Below are positions 48,816 through 57,986 of a stretch of 64,000 nucleotides of DNA, piece after piece. Made by a program: the position numbers and the translations under genes. How positions within the stretch are numbered: the first letter of the stretch is position 1; each line of letters begins with the position of its first letter. The notes beneath the pieces are model-generated. The model had not been told where the DNA came from and did not search any database. It saw only the letters and a list, made by a program, of their open reading frames with translations. The stretch covers positions 1 to 64,000 of the forward strand of contig JBCCZI010000001.1 of the NCBI GenBank assembly GCA_039187815.1. Direction: 5' to 3'. This DNA is from Thermohalobaculum sp039187815 (GTDB lineage Bacteria > Pseudomonadota > Alphaproteobacteria > Rhodobacterales > Rhodobacteraceae).

Positions 48816-50195
48816 TCAGAACCCGCCGCCGGTGCGGAACCCGCCGGAGCTGCTTGAGCTGCCGCCGCGTCTTGGGCGCGCAACGCCGCCACCAAAGCTG
48901 GCCCGGCCCTTGCGCCGAGGTTTGCGGTAGCCTTTGGAGAGCGCATCGGCCAACCCGCCTGCGATGGCGCCGCGCACAAGGCCGCCCACAAGCTCTCCGA
49001 TCAGCTCGGAGTTCTCGAACGAGCCGCCTGGTGAGGCGTACCCGTCGTTGCGGAAACGCCTGCGTTCCTCCTCGAGCCGGCGGCGGCGGCTGACCAGCCC
49101 GGCGCGCTCCGCCTCCAGGCCACGCAGTGCCCGCTCGGCCTCGGCGATGTCTGTCCGCACAGCGGAGAGTTGCGCGACGATGCGGTCGTCTTCCGGGTCG
49201 GCCGTGGCCGCGGTCGCATTGGCGAGGTCTGCAACACCACGATCGCCCAGGCTGGCGGCCAGACCACTCAGCGCTGTGGAGAGGGCACCCTCGCCCTCCG
49301 CGTTCATCAACTCAGCCGCTTCGCCGTCGAGACCGTCATGCTCGGCTTCGAGCTGGTCGATCTCCGCCTCCGCCGCCTCGAGCGAGGCTGTTTGCTCGGC
49401 CAGTGCAGTTTCCAGCGCCCCGATCCCATCGGCTTCGAGCGCCGCCCGCTCGATCTGCATGAGCGCGGCCTGGGCCGCGTCGGCATCGGCGGCGAGACGA
49501 TCCGCATGGGCGCGCAGCCGCCGCGGGATCGCGGTCAGGCGGTGATAATCAGCACGGGCACCGGTATAGCCGACCAGCCGGGCGACCTTGCCATCGACAT
49601 ACTTTACCAGATTGCTTGCCCGGTAGTCGGAGGTGCCGAAATGCCGGGCCCACAGGTAGCTGAAAAGCGGATCGCCGTCATAGGCGGCGGCCTTCTCGGC
49701 GCGATCGGCCTCGGCGCGCTCGGCCTTGCGATCCGCGCCATCGGCCTGTTCAGTGGAGCGCGTCGACGCCTCGGAGGCCGCTAGCCAATCGGGCTCGCCG
49801 ACGAGGTGTTGCTCGGTGGCCTCGGCCTGCGCATCGAGCGCCGCATCGGCCATCTCGACCGCGCGGTCAAGCGCGGCCCGGTCGGCCTCGGCCCGCTCTA
49901 GCGCATCGGCGATCTGGGCGCGCCGCCCTTCGATCTCGCCGAGCCGGGCGCGGTTGGCGTCGAGCACCGCCAGCGCCTGGCGCTCGGCGCTGTCGAGATG
50001 GCCGGTGATCTCATCGCGCTGCAGCGCATCGAGGCGCATGGCCGCAAGTGCTCGCAGCAGGTCGACCTCGCCGCGTTGCAACTCGGCCACCTCCTCGCCA
50101 AGGGCGGGGATCTGTTCCGCCAAGCGGGTCTCCTCCCGGCGGACCTCGGCGATGCCAGCCTCAATGCGGTCGTAGACGCGGCCTGCGGAGATCAT
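48816..50195 (-). CDS. Coiled-coil protein with Gly/Arg/Ser-rich tail
   Basis: 459 residues; I recognise no characterised family. Residues 1-180 and 255-400 are dense heptad-type coiled coil rich in Ala, Glu, Arg and Leu (for example RREETRLAEQIPALGEEVAE). A non-coiled block in between (about 190-255) has GDPLFSYLWARHFG and YVDGKVARLVGYTGARADY. A short hydrophobic LIGELVGGLVRGAIAGGLAD precedes a low-complexity basic Gly/Ser tail (KPRRKGRASFGGG, RRGGSSSSSGGF). The shape suggests a membrane-touching filament or scaffold. It is the third gene of the operon, 4 bases after the DUF6384-type gene. Confidence 0.75.
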   Translation of the reverse strand: MISAGRVYDRIEAGIAEVRREETRLAEQIPALGEEVAELQRGEVDLLRALAAMRLDALQRDEITGHLDSAERQALAVLDANRARLGEIEGRRAQIADALERAEADRAALDRAVEMADAALDAQAEATEQHLVGEPDWLAASEASTRSTEQADGADRKAERAEADRAEKAAAYDGDPLFSYLWARHFGTSDYRASNLVKYVDGKVARLVGYTGARADYHRLTAIPRRLRAHADRLAADADAAQAALMQIERAALEADGIGALETALAEQTASLEAAEAEIDQLEAEHDGLDGEAAELMNAEGEGALSTALSGLAASLGDRGVADLANATAATADPEDDRIVAQLSAVRTDIAEAERALRGLEAERAGLVSRRRRLEEERRRFRNDGYASPGGSFENSELIGELVGGLVRGAIAGGLADALSKGYRKPRRKGRASFGGGVARPRRGGSSSSSGGFRTGGGF

Positions 50196-50199
50196 CGCT

Positions 50200-51099
50200 C
50201 TACCATGCCGTTATTGCGCCGTCGGGCAGCTCGGTTCGCCACTCGATCCGGACCTGCCCGGCGGATTTAGTGCCGAGGACCGCGTCGTCGACGATCCCAT
50301 CCGCCCGCTTGTCGGTGCCGACCCGGTCAAACAGCGCCTTTGGTACCCGTTTCCCCCAGATCGAGACGGTTTCGCTGCGTCCGGTCTCCTCACTCGTGAT
50401 ACGCCGCGGGATCGCGTTACCATCCGTGCCGATCGCCTCGACGATCAGGTAATAGTTGCGGGCCGCCTGGTTCACATCCGGCACGCGGTGGACGCCGGAG
50501 GGCGTGCCATGGCGGGAGACGACGCGAATCTCAAAGGCTACCTGGATGTCCGATCGCAGCGCGTCGAGGCTGGCCAGCGCGGCGTCGGCCGCCTCGGTTT
50601 CCCCGGCGCGGGCGGCACGCAGACCGCGGTCCGCAACCGTTGCAATGGCGGCCCGGGCCTCGGCCGTGTCGGCCAACTCGGTGACGCGCTCCGCGGCCTC
50701 GGTGATGCGCTCCACCAGCCGCCCTTCGGCGCCGCCGGACCAAAAGGACCAACCGATCCAAAGCACGAGCGCCCCGGCACAGGCGGCAGCGATCGGTGCA
50801 TAGCGCCACCGCGCCACCCAAATCTTGGCAAGCGTCACCTGCCAGGACGGCTCGGGAGGCGTGTAGACAAACCGGCTCTCGCGGAGCGCGGCGATCCCTT
50901 CGTCCAGGATCCGCTCGGTCACCTCGAGCCCTTGGCCCTTATAGATCTCGCGGAGCCGCTGTTTCAGCACCGCGTCCCGGTCATCCTGGCCAAGCTCGCG
51001 CGCAACCGCCTGTTCTTCGTGGCGGAGGGTGTCCACCACGTCCATGGCCATCATCAGCTCGTCGAGCGGCGGGCGCGTCTCTGAAGCGGCTGCGGCCAT
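50200..51099 (-). CDS. DUF6384-type membrane protein
   Basis: 299-residue protein with one membrane segment (YAPIAAACAGALVLWIGWSFW, about 100-120). The cytoplasmic N-terminus is charged and carries DELMMAMDVVDTLRHEEQ and LREIYKGQGLEVTERILDEGIAAL. After the helix come an Ala/Glu coiled segment and a C-terminal beta-rich domain (RNYYLIVEAIGTDGNAI, and GQVRIEWRTEL). These features are what I associate with DUF6384, function unknown. The ATG overlaps the stop of the upstream gene by one base (TGATG). It is the second gene of the operon. Confidence 0.75.
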   Translation of the reverse strand: MAAAASETRPPLDELMMAMDVVDTLRHEEQAVARELGQDDRDAVLKQRLREIYKGQGLEVTERILDEGIAALRESRFVYTPPEPSWQVTLAKIWVARWRYAPIAAACAGALVLWIGWSFWSGGAEGRLVERITEAAERVTELADTAEARAAIATVADRGLRAARAGETEAADAALASLDALRSDIQVAFEIRVVSRHGTPSGVHRVPDVNQAARNYYLIVEAIGTDGNAIPRRITSEETGRSETVSIWGKRVPKALFDRVGTDKRADGIVDDAVLGTKSAGQVRIEWRTELPDGAITAW

Positions 51100-52274
51100 C
51101 AGAGGGCGAGGGCGTTGCCCTTCTCGGCGAGCTTGGCGAGGCGGCGCTTGCCGTCCTCGACCGCGTCGCGGATCTCCTCGGAGTTCTTGGTGGCGAGCGT
51201 GCGCATCTCGGCGATGATCTCGGTGGAGTTTTCCTGATAGTTCACGACCGAGTCGACCAGCTTCTTGACCGCATCGGCGCGGATGGTCGGGCCATAGCCG
51301 GCCTTCAGCGCCTCTTCCTGCACCTTGGCGCCGATATCGGCCAGCACTTCGATGGATTTCGAGACGCCCTCCTTCATGGCGTTCAGCGTCTCGGTCGCCT
51401 CATGGAGGCCAAACATGCCGGTGAAGCTCGCTTTGAGCGCCGTCAGCACGCTCTCATTGGTGGTGAAGAAGCTGACCGACTGCTGGTAGACCCGCTGCTT
51501 GGCCGAGGTGGTCTGCATCAGCCGCGCCATGATGACCTCGGAGGTGTTGTAGCCGACGGTCAAGTTGTCGGCGAGATCCTTGGCGATCTGGTAGCGGTTC
51601 TCTTCCGCCTGTAAATGGCGAAGCTGCTCGTCGCGGGCGAGTTCCAACCGCGCGCGCTCGCCGGCATCTTCGCCCTGATGGGCTTCGACGGCTGCGGATC
51701 TCTCCTGCAAAGCGGTGCGCACGGTCTCGAGCTGCGCCTCTGCCTTCTCCAGGATCTCAAGCGCGGCGACCTCGGCCTGCTTCAGCGCGCCGCGAAAGTC
51801 GCGATAGGCCTCAAGGATACGGTGCTCGCGATCGATGATGTCCTTGGTGTCCTTCGAGACCTCTAGATACATGTCTCGGATCGCGTCGAAGCGGCCGGCG
51901 ATGTCGCCCCGCGAGATCTTCATCCAGGCGTTGGTCGCGCGCTCGAACACATCGATCGAGCCGTCGGAAAGCTGGTCCACCAGGCGCTTCGAATCGTCTC
52001 GGATCGAGTTGAACCCCTGGGTGATCATCTCATAGCGCTGGCCGACCGACATCTGGCTGACCTCTTCGCGCACCACCTCGTTGAAGGTCGACATCTGGCC
52101 GAGCGTGCGCGTGATGATCGCGACCCGCGTCTCGTCAATATCGGCGATCTGTTCCAGCAGGCCTGCGATCGGGGCCGCTTCGGGCGTGCTGTCCTTCATC
52201 AGGCCCAGCTCGTGCAACTGGCTCATTGCCTTGTCGAGATACTGCATCGGGGTGGAGGTGGCTGCTTCGGACAT
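51099..52274 (-). CDS. Coiled-coil protein, sometimes annotated cell-surface protein
   Basis: 391 residues, almost wholly alpha-helical, with coiled coil in the middle (about 160-260: LKQAEVAALEILEKAEAQLE and onward). No signal peptide or membrane helix is seen, so a cytoplasmic location is likely despite the cell-surface label that I recall for relatives. The start MSEAATSTPMQYLDKAMSQL has AAAGG 9 bases upstream. The upstream open frame to 52634 is not family-like. It is the first gene of the operon with the DUF6384-type and second coiled-coil genes. No enzymatic motif is visible. Confidence 0.75.
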   Translation of the reverse strand: MSEAATSTPMQYLDKAMSQLHELGLMKDSTPEAAPIAGLLEQIADIDETRVAIITRTLGQMSTFNEVVREEVSQMSVGQRYEMITQGFNSIRDDSKRLVDQLSDGSIDVFERATNAWMKISRGDIAGRFDAIRDMYLEVSKDTKDIIDREHRILEAYRDFRGALKQAEVAALEILEKAEAQLETVRTALQERSAAVEAHQGEDAGERARLELARDEQLRHLQAEENRYQIAKDLADNLTVGYNTSEVIMARLMQTTSAKQRVYQQSVSFFTTNESVLTALKASFTGMFGLHEATETLNAMKEGVSKSIEVLADIGAKVQEEALKAGYGPTIRADAVKKLVDSVVNYQENSTEIIAEMRTLATKNSEEIRDAVEDGKRRLAKLAEKGNALAL

Positions 52275-52410
52275 AGCGCTCGGCCTTTGGTTGCTTGCGG
52301 GCAGTGTGATAGCGTTCGGCGTCGCGTTTGTAGCACCGGATGGTGGCGTTCGCATCCATGCATTTTGACATGAATTGCTCCCGATCGGCTGGACCGGTCG
52401 AGGGGGTATG

Positions 52411-53025
52411 ATGTCGGATAAGGGCGGCAGCCGAGAGGGTGCAAAGATCAAACCGCTTTTGGTTTTGGCCGCCAAAGCCGTTGCGCAGCTGGACCGCGAT
52501 ATCGTCAATAGCGAAGTGCCGGCCGAGTGCATGGCGATGGTCAATAAGCAAAAAATCAAGGCGGTCATGGAGGGCAAATACAAGACTGCCAGATTGCAGA
52601 AGGACGTCGATGCCGGGTTTGGCGCGCTGACCAAGTGGGTCGGCTCATGGGAAAAACGTTTGAGCGACGGCGCTGAGCTTGCGGACCAGCTGAACCGGAT
52701 CTACGCCAAAGTGGACACCTACCGTGGCAGCGTGATCACCGGCGACGATGTAGGCATGGCTTTGGGCGAAGAGGTCAAGACGACGTTCAACACGCTTTAT
52801 TCTGCATTCCAGGCTCTCAAGAAAAAGGTTGCAAACCCTAAGGCCAAATACGCCAAATATAGCAAGACGCTCGCAGCGGACATCGCGTTCTTTGAGAGAT
52901 ATGACGGCAAAGATCTGCCGGAAACCTGCATCAAGGCGTTGAAGAAGGTCAAGAAGGTGGTCGACGATCTGGCAAAGCTCATCGACAAGACCGAGAAGGC
53001 CATGATGTTCCGGGCGTCGTTCTAA
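52411..53025 (+). CDS. Lys-rich helical orphan protein, 204 aa
   Basis: I recognise no family. The product is soluble, helical and Lys-rich, with patches such as MVNKQKIKAVMEGKYKTARL, YSAFQALKKKVANPKAKYAK and a C-terminal KALKKVKKVVDDLAKLIDKT. AGGGGG lies 4 bases before the ATG at 52411; the ATG at 52408 overlaps it. Codon use is less GC-biased than neighbours, which may indicate transfer. It is divergent from the coiled-coil operon (136-base gap) and converges on the transglutaminase gene with 6 bases between stops. Confidence 0.65.
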   Translation: MSDKGGSREGAKIKPLLVLAAKAVAQLDRDIVNSEVPAECMAMVNKQKIKAVMEGKYKTARLQKDVDAGFGALTKWVGSWEKRLSDGAELADQLNRIYAKVDTYRGSVITGDDVGMALGEEVKTTFNTLYSAFQALKKKVANPKAKYAKYSKTLAADIAFFERYDGKDLPETCIKALKKVKKVVDDLAKLIDKTEKAMMFRASF

Positions 53026-53031
53026 GGCCAC

Positions 53032-56000
53032 CTAGCGGTTGGGCAGCCAGGCCCGTCGAAGATCGAGCGTCACGCGCCCCTCGGGTTGCGGAATATGCCG
53101 CAAGGCCACAAGGCCAGGCGTATGGGTCTTGGGGGCAAAACGCGACAGGCGACGCCCCTCGGCCTCGAGCGCGTTGATCGGCCGGTCATCCCGCGCCGCG
53201 CCTCCAGGATGGTAGACGTGATAGGTGCAGCCGCCGCGCGACCGCCCGGTGGCGCGCTCCACCACATCAAAGGTGAGCGGGCCCTGCGCCGGGATCGTCG
53301 GGTGAAGACAGCGGGGCGGCTGCCAGGCGCGAAAGCGGATGCCAGCCACTTGGGCCTGTCCGTGCAAGGGCACCTCGATCCCATTGACCGCCAAGGCGCA
53401 GCCATTGGGCAGCGCCCCGTGCACCCGGACCTGCAGCCGCTCGACCGAGCTGTCCACATAGCGAGCGGTTCCGCCGGCCACACCGTCCTCGCCGAGCACA
53501 TTCCAAGGCTCGAGCGCGCCGCGCAGTTCGATCTGGCACGCCCCAATCGCCGATGTCCCGAGATGGGCAAAGCGGAAATCGTATTGCGCCCGGAACCACT
53601 CGGAATCAAAGGCAATCCCGTGGGCCCGGCTCAGATCCTCGAGCACCGCGCGGAAATCCTCCCAGACGAAATGGGGCAGCATAAACCGGTCGTGCAGCCG
53701 CGGGCCCCAAGGCTCGAGCGGCGCCACATAGGGCGTCTGCCAGAACCAGGCGAGGAGGCCGCGCAAAACCAGCGCTTGCGCCACGGACATGCGGGCATGG
53801 GGCGGCATCTCGAAGGCCCGGAACTCGACCAGACCCAACCGCCCCGCCGGCCCGTCCGGCGAATAGAGCTTGTCGATGCAGATCTCGGCGCGGTGGGTGT
53901 TGCCGGTCACGTCCACCAACAGATCCCGGAATAAGCGGTCCACCAGCCAAGGAGGCGTGTCGATGCCGCGCGGTGCCAACTGGCGGAGGGCGAGGCCCAT
54001 CTCCTCGAGCGTCTCATTGCGCGCCTCGTCGATGCGGGGCGCTTGGCTGGTGGGGCCGATGAAGAGACCCGAGAAGAGATAGGAGAGGGACGGGTGGCGC
54101 TGCCAATAGGTGATCAGCGAGCCGAGCAGGTCCGGGCGGCGCAAAAAGGGGCTGTCGGCCGGGGTCGCTCCGCCCACCACGATATGGTTGCCGCCGCCCG
54201 AGCCGGTCGGGCGCCCGTCGATTTGGAAGGAGGACGCATCGAGGCGGACCTGGCGCGCCTCCTCATAGACGGCCTCGGTGATCGCAACTTGCTCGCGCCA
54301 GGAGTGCGCAGGATGGATGTTGATCTCGATCACGCCCGGATCGGGGGTCACCTTGATGACGTTCAGCCGCTGGTCTGAGGGTGGGGAATAGCCCTCGACA
54401 TGCACGCTTTGGCCCGTGTCCGCGGCGGTTTCCTCGATCGCCGCGATCAGATCGACATAGGCGTCGGCCGAGGACAGAGGCGGCAGGAACACGCACAATG
54501 ACCCGCCGCGCGGCTCGATGGTCAGAGCCGTGCGGACCGCCGCCGTGGTGATGCCACCGCCGAGGGGCACAGGCTCGGTCATCGGTCCCGACCGCCGCCG
54601 ATCCTGCATGGTCGGTGGCGCAGTGTTGCGCGGCGGCACGACGCCGGACTGCACGGCCCTGCCATGCAGAGGGGTCGTGACGCGAGTAGGCAGCGCATTG
54701 GCCGGGGCGAAGGGATCCCGCTCAAAGACCTGGGGCGTCGCGCTTTCGGGCAGCCAGCCGAGCGATTGGAGCGGGAGCCGAAAGCCGGCGGGACTGTCGC
54801 CTGGGATCAGGAACAGCTTGTCCCGGCGGGTGGTCCAGCGCTCGGAGGCCCAGCGGAAGGCCCGCCGCCGCCGCGGGCGGCCATCGGGCGCCTGGGCCAG
54901 CTGCACAGGGAGGACAAAGGCGGCGGGCGCGCTCAGCCCTCGATCGAAGACGCGGGCCAGCCGGGCGCGCTCTTCCGGGTCTTCGAGCTTGGAATCCTGC
55001 GGGTCCACATTGGGGGGCAATTGCTGCTCGCGCACCAGAAAGGCGGCCGTGTCCTCATAAGCCGTGTTCAGATAGCCGGGATCGATCTCGAGCGCCTCGC
55101 ACAGCCGTTGGGCAAAGGCCTCGGCCCGGTCGGTCGGCACCGTGCCGGCTTGGTGCTCGGGCGCGATCAGGGCGGGATCCGTCCATAGCGGCTGTCCGTC
55201 CCCGCGCCAATAGAGAGCGAAGGCCCAACGCGGGAGCTGCTCGCCCGGATACCACTTGCCCTGACCGAAATGCAGCAGACCCTCGGGGGCGAAGCGGGCC
55301 TGAAGGCGGCGGATCAGCTCTTCGGCATGGGCGCGTTTGGTAGGCCCGACCGCATCGATGGTCCATTCGAGCGCGTCGCGATCGTAGGCGGAGACGAAGG
55401 TCGGCTCACCGCCCATGGTCAGCCGCATATCGGAGGCTTCGATCCGGGTATCGATCCGGTCTCCCGCGGCGAGGATCTGCTCCCACTGCACATCGGTGAC
55501 CGGCTTTGTGACCCGCGCCGGCTCCTTCAGGCGAACCACAGACATCTCAAAGTCGAAGCTCACCTCGGCCTTCTCAAGCGCGCCCGTGATCGGCGCGGCC
55601 GAGCGGGGCTCAGGCGTGGCCGCTAAGGGAATGTGCCCCTCGCCAGCAAAGAGGCCCGAGGTGGGGTCGAGCCCCACCCAGCCGGCGCCGGGCAGATAGA
55701 CCTCCGCCCAAGCGTGCAGATCGGTGAAATCCTCGGCGGGGCCCGAGGGCCCCTCGATCGGCCGCTCATCCGCTGTCAGCTGGATGAGATAGCCGGACAC
55801 GAAGCGCGCCGCATACCCCTTGGCGCGCAGCATTTGCACCAGCAGCCAGCCGGAATCGCGGCAGGATCCGAGGGCTCGGCCCAAGGTCTCTTCCGGCGTC
55901 TGCACGCCGGGCTCCATCCGCACGATGTACCCGATCGCCGCCTCGACATATTGGTTCAGCGCCACGAGCCAGTCGATCGTCCGCCCCTCCTGCTGGGGCA

Positions 56001-56400
56001 CGCCCTCTAGGAACGCCTTGAGGCGTGGTCCGATTTCCGGCGCTTTAAGATAGGGTGCGAGGTCGAGCCGGAGCGCCTTGTCATAGACAAAAGGGACCTC
56101 GGAGGCGTTCTCCTCCAGAAAAAAGTCGAAGGGATTGATCGCATCCATGCGGGCGATCAGATCGATTTCGACCTCGAAATGGGTGACCCGCTCGGGAAAC
56201 ACGAGTCGCGCGTTCCAGTTTGCGAAGGGATCCTGCTGCCAGTTCACGAAGTGCCCCTCGGGCAGCACCGTCTGGGCATAGGACAGGATTGGCGTACGCG
56301 CATGCGGTGCCGGGCAGAGCCGCACCACATGGGGCTGGAGCTGAACGGGCCGGTCGTAGTCGTAGCGCGTGCGGTGCGTGAGTTTGACCGTGATGCTCAT
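53032..56400 (-). CDS. Large transglutaminase-like protein with DUF2126 domain (Anbu system)
   Basis: 1122-residue cytoplasmic protein. The N-terminal part is a transglutaminase/peptidase-like domain with a complete triad: Cys180 in GSCRDSGWLL, His229 in DLHAWAEVYLPG and Asp245 in GLDPTSG. A long DUF2126 region follows, with SDQRLNVIKVTPDPGVIEIN, GRPTGSGGGNHIVVGGATP and EFRAFEMPPHARMS among its conserved segments. The fusion is a standing partner of ATP-grasp, alpha-E and Anbu genes, which diverge from it across 163 bases. It is proposed to act with them in making or trimming a peptide-type modification. The start is MSITVKLTHRTRYDY; the upstream extension is not conserved. Confidence 0.92.
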   Translation of the reverse strand: MSITVKLTHRTRYDYDRPVQLQPHVVRLCPAPHARTPILSYAQTVLPEGHFVNWQQDPFANWNARLVFPERVTHFEVEIDLIARMDAINPFDFFLEENASEVPFVYDKALRLDLAPYLKAPEIGPRLKAFLEGVPQQEGRTIDWLVALNQYVEAAIGYIVRMEPGVQTPEETLGRALGSCRDSGWLLVQMLRAKGYAARFVSGYLIQLTADERPIEGPSGPAEDFTDLHAWAEVYLPGAGWVGLDPTSGLFAGEGHIPLAATPEPRSAAPITGALEKAEVSFDFEMSVVRLKEPARVTKPVTDVQWEQILAAGDRIDTRIEASDMRLTMGGEPTFVSAYDRDALEWTIDAVGPTKRAHAEELIRRLQARFAPEGLLHFGQGKWYPGEQLPRWAFALYWRGDGQPLWTDPALIAPEHQAGTVPTDRAEAFAQRLCEALEIDPGYLNTAYEDTAAFLVREQQLPPNVDPQDSKLEDPEERARLARVFDRGLSAPAAFVLPVQLAQAPDGRPRRRRAFRWASERWTTRRDKLFLIPGDSPAGFRLPLQSLGWLPESATPQVFERDPFAPANALPTRVTTPLHGRAVQSGVVPPRNTAPPTMQDRRRSGPMTEPVPLGGGITTAAVRTALTIEPRGGSLCVFLPPLSSADAYVDLIAAIEETAADTGQSVHVEGYSPPSDQRLNVIKVTPDPGVIEINIHPAHSWREQVAITEAVYEEARQVRLDASSFQIDGRPTGSGGGNHIVVGGATPADSPFLRRPDLLGSLITYWQRHPSLSYLFSGLFIGPTSQAPRIDEARNETLEEMGLALRQLAPRGIDTPPWLVDRLFRDLLVDVTGNTHRAEICIDKLYSPDGPAGRLGLVEFRAFEMPPHARMSVAQALVLRGLLAWFWQTPYVAPLEPWGPRLHDRFMLPHFVWEDFRAVLEDLSRAHGIAFDSEWFRAQYDFRFAHLGTSAIGACQIELRGALEPWNVLGEDGVAGGTARYVDSSVERLQVRVHGALPNGCALAVNGIEVPLHGQAQVAGIRFRAWQPPRCLHPTIPAQGPLTFDVVERATGRSRGGCTYHVYHPGGAARDDRPINALEAEGRRLSRFAPKTHTPGLVALRHIPQPEGRVTLDLRRAWLPNR

Positions 56401-56563
56401 ATGGGCCCCCGTTCCTGCCGTCTCCGAAACTGCCCGGATGCGTGGCAATAGCAAGGGTGGTTCACGCGCTTTTGCCAGTTATCCGCGCAGATGGTTCGTA
56501 TTTGGCGAAAACTCACCACAAAACGCTTGGCAAGCACCGCTGCGCCATTGCTAACAATGTGGC

Positions 56564-57967
56564 ATGTACAGCGAGATGTCCGACGAGGGGGGGACTCGCC
56601 CCGAATATGCGCGCGTCGCGGCCTGGATCGATGAGATCGGGGTCGAGGCCCTGCTCGCGCGCCGCGCCGAGGCAGAGGCGTTGTTTCGCAAGGTGGGCAT
56701 CACCTTTGCCGTCTATGGCGAGGGCGGAGACCCGGACCGCTTGATCCCTTTCGACATTGTCCCGCGGGTCTTTTCCGCCGATGAATGGGACATGATCGAC
56801 CGCGGCTCGGTGCAGCGCGCCAAGGCGCTGAACGCGTTCCTGCGCGATGTCTATGGGCCGGGCGAGATCTTTGCGGCCGGGATCGTGCCGCGCGATCTGG
56901 TCCTGGAGAACGAGGCTTACTTGCCGGCGATGCAGGGCGTGACGCCGCCCGGGGGCGTGTTCTCGCACATCACGGGCGTCGATCTCGTGCGTTGCGGGCC
57001 GGATGCCTTCTATGTGCTCGAGGACAATTGCCGCACGCCGTCTGGGGTCTCCTATGTGCTCGAAAACCGCGAGGTGCTCAGCCGCATGTTCCCCGCGCTG
57101 TTTGCCGATGGAACGGTGCGGCCGGTGGACGGGTATCCGGAGATGCTGGCCCAGGCCATGGCCGAGGTGGCGCCCGCAGACTGCGATGGCCAGCCCAATA
57201 TGGCGATCCTGACCCCAGGGCATTTCAACAGCGCCTATTACGAGCACAGCTTTCTGGCCGATCAGATGGGCATCGATCTGGTCGAGGGACGGGATCTCTT
57301 CGTACGCGACGGCAAGCTCTGGCAGCGCACGATCCACGGTGCCGAGCGAGTGGATGTGCTCTATCGCCGGATCGACGACGATTTCCTCGACCCCGAGGCG
57401 TTCCGGCCGGATTCGATGCTGGGCGTGCCCGGCATCTTCGATGTCTACAAGCGTGGCGGCGTCACCTTGGTAAACGCGCCGGGCACGGGCGTGGCCGATG
57501 ACAAGGCCGTCTATGTCTATGTGCCCGAGATGATCCGCTTTTACCTGGGCGAGGAGCCGATCTTGCCGAACGTGCCGACCTGGCGCTGCTCGGAGGCGGA
57601 TGACTGCCAATACGTCCTCGAGCATCTGGCCGAGCTGGTCGTCAAAGAGGTGCACGGCTCCGGCGGCTACGGGATGATCATTGGGCCGAAATCCTCGGCT
57701 GCCGAGCGAGAGGCCTATGCCGCGCGTATCCGGGAACACCCGGCGGGCTTCATCGCGCAGCCAACGCTCGAGCTCTCGACCGCGCCGACCCTCTCCGAGG
57801 CCGGGCTGGTCGAGCGCCATGTGGATCTGCGGCCCTATGTGATTTCCGGTGAGACGACCCGGTTGATCCCCGGCGGGCTGACGCGTGTGGCCTTGCGGGA
57901 GGGCTCGCTGGTGGTCAACTCGTCCCAGGGCGGCGGCGTCAAGGACACCTGGGTGCTGGCCCGGTGA
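56564..57967 (+). CDS. Circularly permuted type 2 ATP-grasp protein (Anbu system)
   Basis: 467-residue enzyme of the circularly permuted ATP-grasp group, predicted to form a peptide-like bond with ATP hydrolysis. Conserved segments include IPFDIVPRVFSADEWDMIDRG, then RAKALNAFLRDVYG, YVLEDNCRTPSGVSYVLENR and GAERVDVLYRRIDDDFLDPE, and in the permuted part APGTGVADDKAVYVYVPEMI and VKEVHGSGGYGM. It begins the alpha-E/Anbu run and diverges from the transglutaminase. The substrate is unknown. Confidence 0.92.
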   Translation: MYSEMSDEGGTRPEYARVAAWIDEIGVEALLARRAEAEALFRKVGITFAVYGEGGDPDRLIPFDIVPRVFSADEWDMIDRGSVQRAKALNAFLRDVYGPGEIFAAGIVPRDLVLENEAYLPAMQGVTPPGGVFSHITGVDLVRCGPDAFYVLEDNCRTPSGVSYVLENREVLSRMFPALFADGTVRPVDGYPEMLAQAMAEVAPADCDGQPNMAILTPGHFNSAYYEHSFLADQMGIDLVEGRDLFVRDGKLWQRTIHGAERVDVLYRRIDDDFLDPEAFRPDSMLGVPGIFDVYKRGGVTLVNAPGTGVADDKAVYVYVPEMIRFYLGEEPILPNVPTWRCSEADDCQYVLEHLAELVVKEVHGSGGYGMIIGPKSSAAEREAYAARIREHPAGFIAQPTLELSTAPTLSEAGLVERHVDLRPYVISGETTRLIPGGLTRVALREGSLVVNSSQGGGVKDTWVLAR

Positions 57968-57986
57968 GCCCGCGGAGGACCTCCCC

